From NCBI GenBank assembly GCA_009773995.1, contig VSMY01000114.1, positions 1 to 7,729 of the forward strand: a stretch of DNA of 7,729 bases, written 5' to 3'. Made by a program: the position numbers and the translations under genes. The notes beneath the pieces were generated by a model. It saw only the letters and a list, made by a program, of their open reading frames with translations. It was not told the DNA's origin and searched no databases. Numbering within the stretch: the stretch's first letter is position 1; every line of letters begins with the position of its first letter. The stretch comes from Oscillibacter sp. (GTDB taxonomy: Bacteria > Bacillota > Clostridia > Oscillospirales > Oscillospiraceae). Positions 7,728-7,729 of this stretch are shown here, in pieces.

Positions 7728-7729
7728 CC

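Overview
All genes supported in this window read on the minus strand, so the transcriptional order runs from high to low coordinates. The window looks like chromosome of a GC-rich Firmicute, probably a gut Clostridium-like lineage (Oscillospiraceae or Flavonifractor type). This rests on purine-rich AGGAGG-type ribosome binding sites before nearly every gene, a TTGACA/CATAAT housekeeping promoter, an Rbs-type sugar ABC transporter with a lipoprotein binding protein, and a paired XRE regulator and Ser/Thr kinase of a kind I recall from Clostridia. The lineage is inference; no 16S or other marker gene is present.

Region A (7729 down to about 1405) is a sugar uptake and phosphorylation operon. 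In order it encodes permease A (7635-6664), a tandem-domain ABC ATPase (6661-5153), permease B (5160-4162), a lipoprotein sugar-binding protein (4136-3117) and an FGGY-family xylulokinase (from 2925). Spacing is tight: 2 bp, an 8-bp overlap, then 25 bp. The exception is a 191-bp gap before xylulokinase, which holds a perfect 16-bp terminator-like hairpin. The likely path is binding of a pentose, pentulose or pentitol outside the membrane, import through a two-permease channel driven by the ATPase, and phosphorylation to xylulose 5-phosphate for the pentose phosphate pathway. No isomerase or dehydrogenase lies in the window, so the exact imported sugar is open.

The most notable feature is in the xylulokinase gene. 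It is stopped by an in-frame TAG at 1581-1579, but the same frame continues for 57 codons of xylulokinase-like C-terminal sequence to a second TAG at 1407-1405. The gene is therefore truncated by a recent nonsense mutation, read through, or affected by an assembly error.

Region B (1327 down to 1) is a separate transcription unit. A near-consensus promoter (TTGACA, 17-bp spacer, CATAAT with an extended TG) drives a small XRE-type helix-turn-helix protein, followed by a Ser/Thr protein kinase that starts at a TTG overlapping the regulator's stop codon. The kinase has HRDIKPEN and DFG motifs and a membrane segment near residue 260, and runs off the window start. This region is far richer in GC than the transporter genes. 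No RNA genes, CRISPR arrays, insertion sequences or attachment sites were seen.
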